Of a stretch of 64,000 nucleotides of DNA, positions 61,105-64,000 are shown piece by piece. The notes under the pieces were generated by a model that did no database searches, had not been told where the DNA came from, and worked only from the letters and a program-made list of their open reading frames with translations. The DNA comes from Paeniglutamicibacter terrestris (GTDB lineage Bacteria > Actinomycetota > Actinomycetes > Actinomycetales > Micrococcaceae): NCBI RefSeq assembly GCF_012271785.1, contig NZ_JAAWVT010000005.1:186001-250000 (forward strand), in the 5' to 3' direction. A program made the position numbers and the translations under genes. Position 1 is the stretch's first letter, and each line of letters begins with the position of its first letter.

Positions 61105-62241
61105 GTGGCCGGAACCATGAATACGGTTGATGCCTCGGCAGGAAAACGACTCGGCGCGTGGTTGTTAGATACCGCCCCGCTCGCGATCCTGTCTGCCATT
61201 TTCCTTTCGGTGCTCGGACCGCAGCTGCTCCAGGAATCGATCACACCGGGGACCCCGATGCAGGTCGCGCTGAGCGGCGCGCTGTTTACCCTGCTGACTC
61301 TGGGATACACGGGGTTCCTCTGGTGGTGGGAGGCGAGCGCGGGCAAGACCCTCGGGAACGTTTTGCTGAAGTTGCGCACCACCGCCATGGACGGGACCGT
61401 GCCCGGTTGGACCCCGGTGATCCAGCGTCGGTTGCTCATCGTCTTGGCCGGGATCGTCCCCATTGCCGGCCCGGTGCTGGTGGTGGTCTCCAACCTGTTC
61501 GACCCGCAGGACAAGCGCCAGGGCTGGCATGACAAGGCCGCCGGCACGCTGGTGCTGGACATCGATGCCGGATATGACCCGCTGGGCACCGGCGGGCTCG
61601 CCGGCCAGCAGGCCTTTGCCCCCTCCGCGGATCCGGCCGCATCGGACACCGCATCCGGGGCACCAGCGCAGAGTTTTCCGCGCAGCAACGGGGTCATTAC
61701 CTCGGTGCCCGGCGCGTCGCATGCGCCGGGCACCGGAGCCGGAGCGACACCAGGGCACTCTCCGGAAGCCGCGCCGGAAGCCGCGCCGGAACCGATTTTC
61801 GATGCCGATGCCGCTCCCACCGCCGCTCCCACCGCCACTCCCGTGCCCGAGGCCCACCCGGACGATGCCTTCACCCACACCCGCCTGCGCGTGGAAACGC
61901 GCACCGTCACCCGCCTGATCTTCGACGACGGGCAGGTCCACGAGCTGGAACACAGCCTGTTGATCGGCAGGAACCCGTCCGCCGCCTCCGACGTGGATGA
62001 CACGGATGACACGGAACTCTTGCGGCTCGGCGACGGTGGCCGTTCGGTGTCCAAGACCCACCTACTGGTCCAACCCAGCAGCTCCGGCATCTGGGTCACC
62101 GATCGCAACTCCACCAACGGATCCCGGGTCATCGATGCCGCCGGCACCGAGCGCGACCTGCTGCCCGGCCAGCCGAGCCCCGCCGCGGCGGGGGACACGG
62201 TCTACCTGGGCGAACGCCACTTCACGGTGGAGCGCACATGA
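61105..62241 (+). CDS. RDD membrane protein fused to FHA domain
   Basis: The GTG at 61105 follows GAAGGAG. Residues 8-150 are an RDD domain (KRLGAWLLDTAPLAILSAIF; later WWEASAGKTLGNVLLKLRTT), with three membrane segments. An Ala/Pro/Thr/Asp-rich linker spans about 160-260. The C-terminal FHA domain (about 268-378) has LLIGRNP, VSKTHLLVQ and DRNSTNGSRV, the residues that read phosphothreonine. The product could thus link phosphorylation by a Ser/Thr kinase to the membrane complex. The stop overlaps the phosphatase start by 4 nt. Confidence 0.92.
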   Translation: MAGTMNTVDASAGKRLGAWLLDTAPLAILSAIFLSVLGPQLLQESITPGTPMQVALSGALFTLLTLGYTGFLWWWEASAGKTLGNVLLKLRTTAMDGTVPGWTPVIQRRLLIVLAGIVPIAGPVLVVVSNLFDPQDKRQGWHDKAAGTLVLDIDAGYDPLGTGGLAGQQAFAPSADPAASDTASGAPAQSFPRSNGVITSVPGASHAPGTGAGATPGHSPEAAPEAAPEPIFDADAAPTAAPTATPVPEAHPDDAFTHTRLRVETRTVTRLIFDDGQVHELEHSLLIGRNPSAASDVDDTDDTELLRLGDGGRSVSKTHLLVQPSSSGIWVTDRNSTNGSRVIDAAGTERDLLPGQPSPAAAGDTVYLGERHFTVERT

Positions 62242-63092
62242 ACCGGGAGACAGAAGGCATCGAGGTGAGCATCCGCCACGGTCAGGGTACGGACCGCGGG
62301 CTCAAACGCGAGATCAACGAGGATTCGTTATTCGTCTCCGATGGACTCTTCGCGGTTGCCGACGGAATGGGTGGTCACGCGGCCGGCGAGGTGGCCAGCC
62401 ACCTCTGCGTCGAGACACTGGCTACTGGCTACCGCAAGGCCGCCGGTCGGCTGGACGCCGAGGCGATCAACACACTGCTGCGCACCGCCGGCGAGGCCAT
62501 TGCCGCCAGTGCGCCCCGCGGGGCGGGCACCACCGTCAGCGGCGCAGCAGTCATCAAGCGGGACTCGTCCCTACACTGGCTGGTGTTTAACGTCGGAGAC
62601 TCGCGCACCTACCGGCTTTCCAACGGCCTGCTGGAGCAGGTCACCGTCGACCATTCCGAGGTGCAGCAATTGGTCGAACGCGGCGTCATCGGCACCGAGC
62701 AGATGGCCACCCATCCGCGCCGGCACGTCATTACCCGCGCGCTGAGCGCCGGCGGCGACAGCCGCGTGGACTTCTGGCTGCTGCCGATCCAGCCCGGTGA
62801 CCGCCTGCTGATCTGCTCCGACGGGCTGAGCACCGAGCTCGCGGATGAGTCGTTGCGCGATATCATCACCAGGTTTCCCGATCCGCAGCAGGCCGCCGAC
62901 GAGCTCATCGCCGCGGCTCTGAGTCGGGGTGGGCGCGATAACATCTCAGTGGTCATCGTCGATGCGGTGGGCCGGGACGTCGAGGAGATGATCGACACCG
63001 TGCCACGCTCGATCAGGCCGGCCAAAAACTCGAAAACTCAGTCGATCGCCGTTGTCAGCGGTGCAATGACTCCAATGGAGGAACAATCATGA
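62238..63092 (+). CDS. PP2C-type Ser/Thr protein phosphatase
   Basis: The 284-residue enzyme has the PP2C metal-binding motifs in order: RGLKREINEDSLFVSDGLFAVADGMGGHAAGEVAS, then VFNVGDSRTYRL, LLICSDGLST, and GGRDNISVVIVD with the last metal Asp. No membrane segment is present, so it is cytoplasmic. It follows an FHA protein and would reverse the phosphorylation that FHA reads. A kinase is expected nearby but is not in the window. ATGA overlaps occur at both ends. Confidence 0.95.
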   Translation: MNRETEGIEVSIRHGQGTDRGLKREINEDSLFVSDGLFAVADGMGGHAAGEVASHLCVETLATGYRKAAGRLDAEAINTLLRTAGEAIAASAPRGAGTTVSGAAVIKRDSSLHWLVFNVGDSRTYRLSNGLLEQVTVDHSEVQQLVERGVIGTEQMATHPRRHVITRALSAGGDSRVDFWLLPIQPGDRLLICSDGLSTELADESLRDIITRFPDPQQAADELIAAALSRGGRDNISVVIVDAVGRDVEEMIDTVPRSIRPAKNSKTQSIAVVSGAMTPMEEQS

Positions 63093-64000
63093 ACGCACTG
63101 CGCTACCTTCCCGGTGACTGGTTCGCCCTGGTCAGCCCCCAACACGTCATCTTGTTGCCCGGCACCACCGCCGTGACGGAGGTGTCCGCGCTCTGGGAAC
63201 GGCTTCACGACGCGGCCACCGTCGAGTCGCTGCTCACCGAGATCCTTACCGCAGCCCAGATGAAGATCAGCTCGATGCCGCCCTTCGCGATTGTGTCGCG
63301 CGATGCCGCACCGCACGTCGTGGTGCGCGGCGAGGTCAGCGTCGCCACCAACAACGGCTCTGAGCAGGCCCGTGGCCGCGACGTGGCCACCTGGCTGGAG
63401 CGCCGATTCGGCCCCGCCGATCAGTGGGACGTGAGCGTCGGAGCCGCGGACGAAGGCCACTGGTTGCCCATCGCCGAAGGCATCGTGCGGGTCTCCGGGC
63501 TGCGCCAAGGAGGTGACCCCGAAGGAATGACACCCCGGAGCGATGCATCAATCGTCGCCGAAGCCGATGCCGATGCCGATGCCGATGCCGATGCTCAAGC
63601 TGCGACCGACACGGCCACGGCAACCCCGGCCACGGTGGCTCCGCCATCCTCGGCAACCCCGACCACGGTGGCTCCGGCAACCCCGACCACGGCGTCAATC
63701 GAGGCCGACGTCGAAACCAGAACCGATGCTGAACCTGAGGCGGCCACGGAGCATCCGGCCACCGGTATGGAGCCCACAGCTGTAGGTGTGGAAACCGAAA
63801 CCAAGATCGACGCCGCACCGGAAAAGGTCGAACTCGCCACCGCTGCGGAAGCAGAAACTGCAGCGGAAGTGAAAACTGAACCGGCCACGGAAGCACGCGC
63901 AACCGCCGAGCCGGACACTCAGGAAACGGCGGGGCAGCTGCCGGAGGACAACACGGAAATCAAGCCTGATCACGGCGGAGATTCGCTGGACCGGTCACAA
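63089..64000 (+). CDS. Unknown protein, N-terminal domain plus Ala/Asp/Thr/Glu-rich region; cut by window end
   Basis: The ATG at 63089 overlaps the phosphatase stop (ATGA). The frame is open to the end of the window. Residues 1-150 are folded (MNALRYLPGDWFALVSPQHV, then TVESLLTEILTAAQMKISSM and GRDVATWLERRFGP), of no family I can name; in related genomes the protein after PP2C often ends in FHA or zinc-ribbon domains. From residue 155 composition is Ala, Thr, Glu, Asp and Pro, including a run of five Ala-Asp pairs. It is probably part of the same regulated system. Confidence 0.75.
   Translation, partial: MNALRYLPGDWFALVSPQHVILLPGTTAVTEVSALWERLHDAATVESLLTEILTAAQMKISSMPPFAIVSRDAAPHVVVRGEVSVATNNGSEQARGRDVATWLERRFGPADQWDVSVGAADEGHWLPIAEGIVRVSGLRQGGDPEGMTPRSDASIVAEADADADADADAQAATDTATATPATVAPPSSATPTTVAPATPTTASIEADVETRTDAEPEAATEHPATGMEPTAVGVETETKIDAAPEKVELATAAEAETAAEVKTEPATEARATAEPDTQETAGQLPEDNTEIKPDHGGDSLDRSQ
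63563..63592 (+). repeat. Hexanucleotide repeat (GCCGAT)x5 in the last gene
   Basis: Five perfect tandem copies of GCCGAT encode Ala-Asp repeats in the low-complexity region. Changes in number keep the frame, so strains may differ in length here. Confidence 0.9.

Overview
The window comes from a GC-rich actinobacterial chromosome, most likely an Arthrobacter-like member of the Micrococcaceae. The reasons are the codon and GC composition, GTG/TTG starts, SufS-SufU iron-sulfur assembly, an LpdA-type quinone reductase, an acyl-CoA carboxylase alpha chain carrying its own biotin domain, and gene orders that recall other Actinobacteria (TetR-glmU-prs-rplY-pth...mfd; PNP-phosphosugar mutase-lpdA; maf...accA). 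There is no rRNA, CRISPR array, insertion sequence or prophage. One tRNA gene (Gln, anticodon TTG) is present.

Layout. (1) 1-12.2 kb is an exopolysaccharide/cell-surface locus. A tightly coupled minus-strand operon runs from a membrane-anchored unknown protein through a large secreted fibrinogen-like/beta-propeller protein, a CDP-alcohol phosphatidyltransferase, a GT2 glycosyltransferase and an O-antigen ligase/polymerase to a flippase cut by the window edge. A secreted GH16 glucanase follows, then a divergent polyprenyl-phosphate sugar-phosphate transferase that would start glycan assembly. (2) 12.3-26.5 kb is housekeeping: TetR regulator, tRNA-Gln, glmU, prs, rplY with a long structured leader, pth, sufS-sufU, nhaA, two small conserved proteins, mfd and a universal stress protein. 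(3) 26.8-32.2 kb is nucleoside salvage (PNP, phosphosugar mutase, deoC) plus LpdA. (4) 32.4-49.5 kb is transport and regulation: an MHS-type MFS symporter behind twin palindromes, a DinB-like protein, accA, a three-gene regulator/membrane-protein micro-operon with an operator inside its promoter, TetR-MMPL-maf, a dicarboxylate/amino-acid symporter, a LuxR-type large regulator with degenerate nucleotide-binding motifs, and a DUF885 protein.

(5) 49.7-64 kb is the most striking part. It is a plus-strand operon of at least seven genes: a 2062-residue membrane-anchored surface protein (about ten Asp-rich Ig/cadherin-like repeats, then fibronectin III domains), a MoxR ATPase with a long Gly/Asn/Ser tail, a DUF58 protein, a transglutaminase-like membrane protein whose catalytic Cys position is Asp, an RDD membrane protein fused to an FHA domain, a PP2C phosphatase, and an Ala/Asp/Thr/Glu-rich protein cut by the right edge. 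Junctions after the MoxR gene are 4-nt overlaps or a 3-nt gap. Together they look like a phospho-regulated chaperone/envelope-assembly machine dedicated to a giant surface protein. Its pieces are known families; the combined function is inference.

Intergenic spaces are marked by long, often perfect inverted repeats that probably act as terminators, several of them bidirectional between convergent genes.
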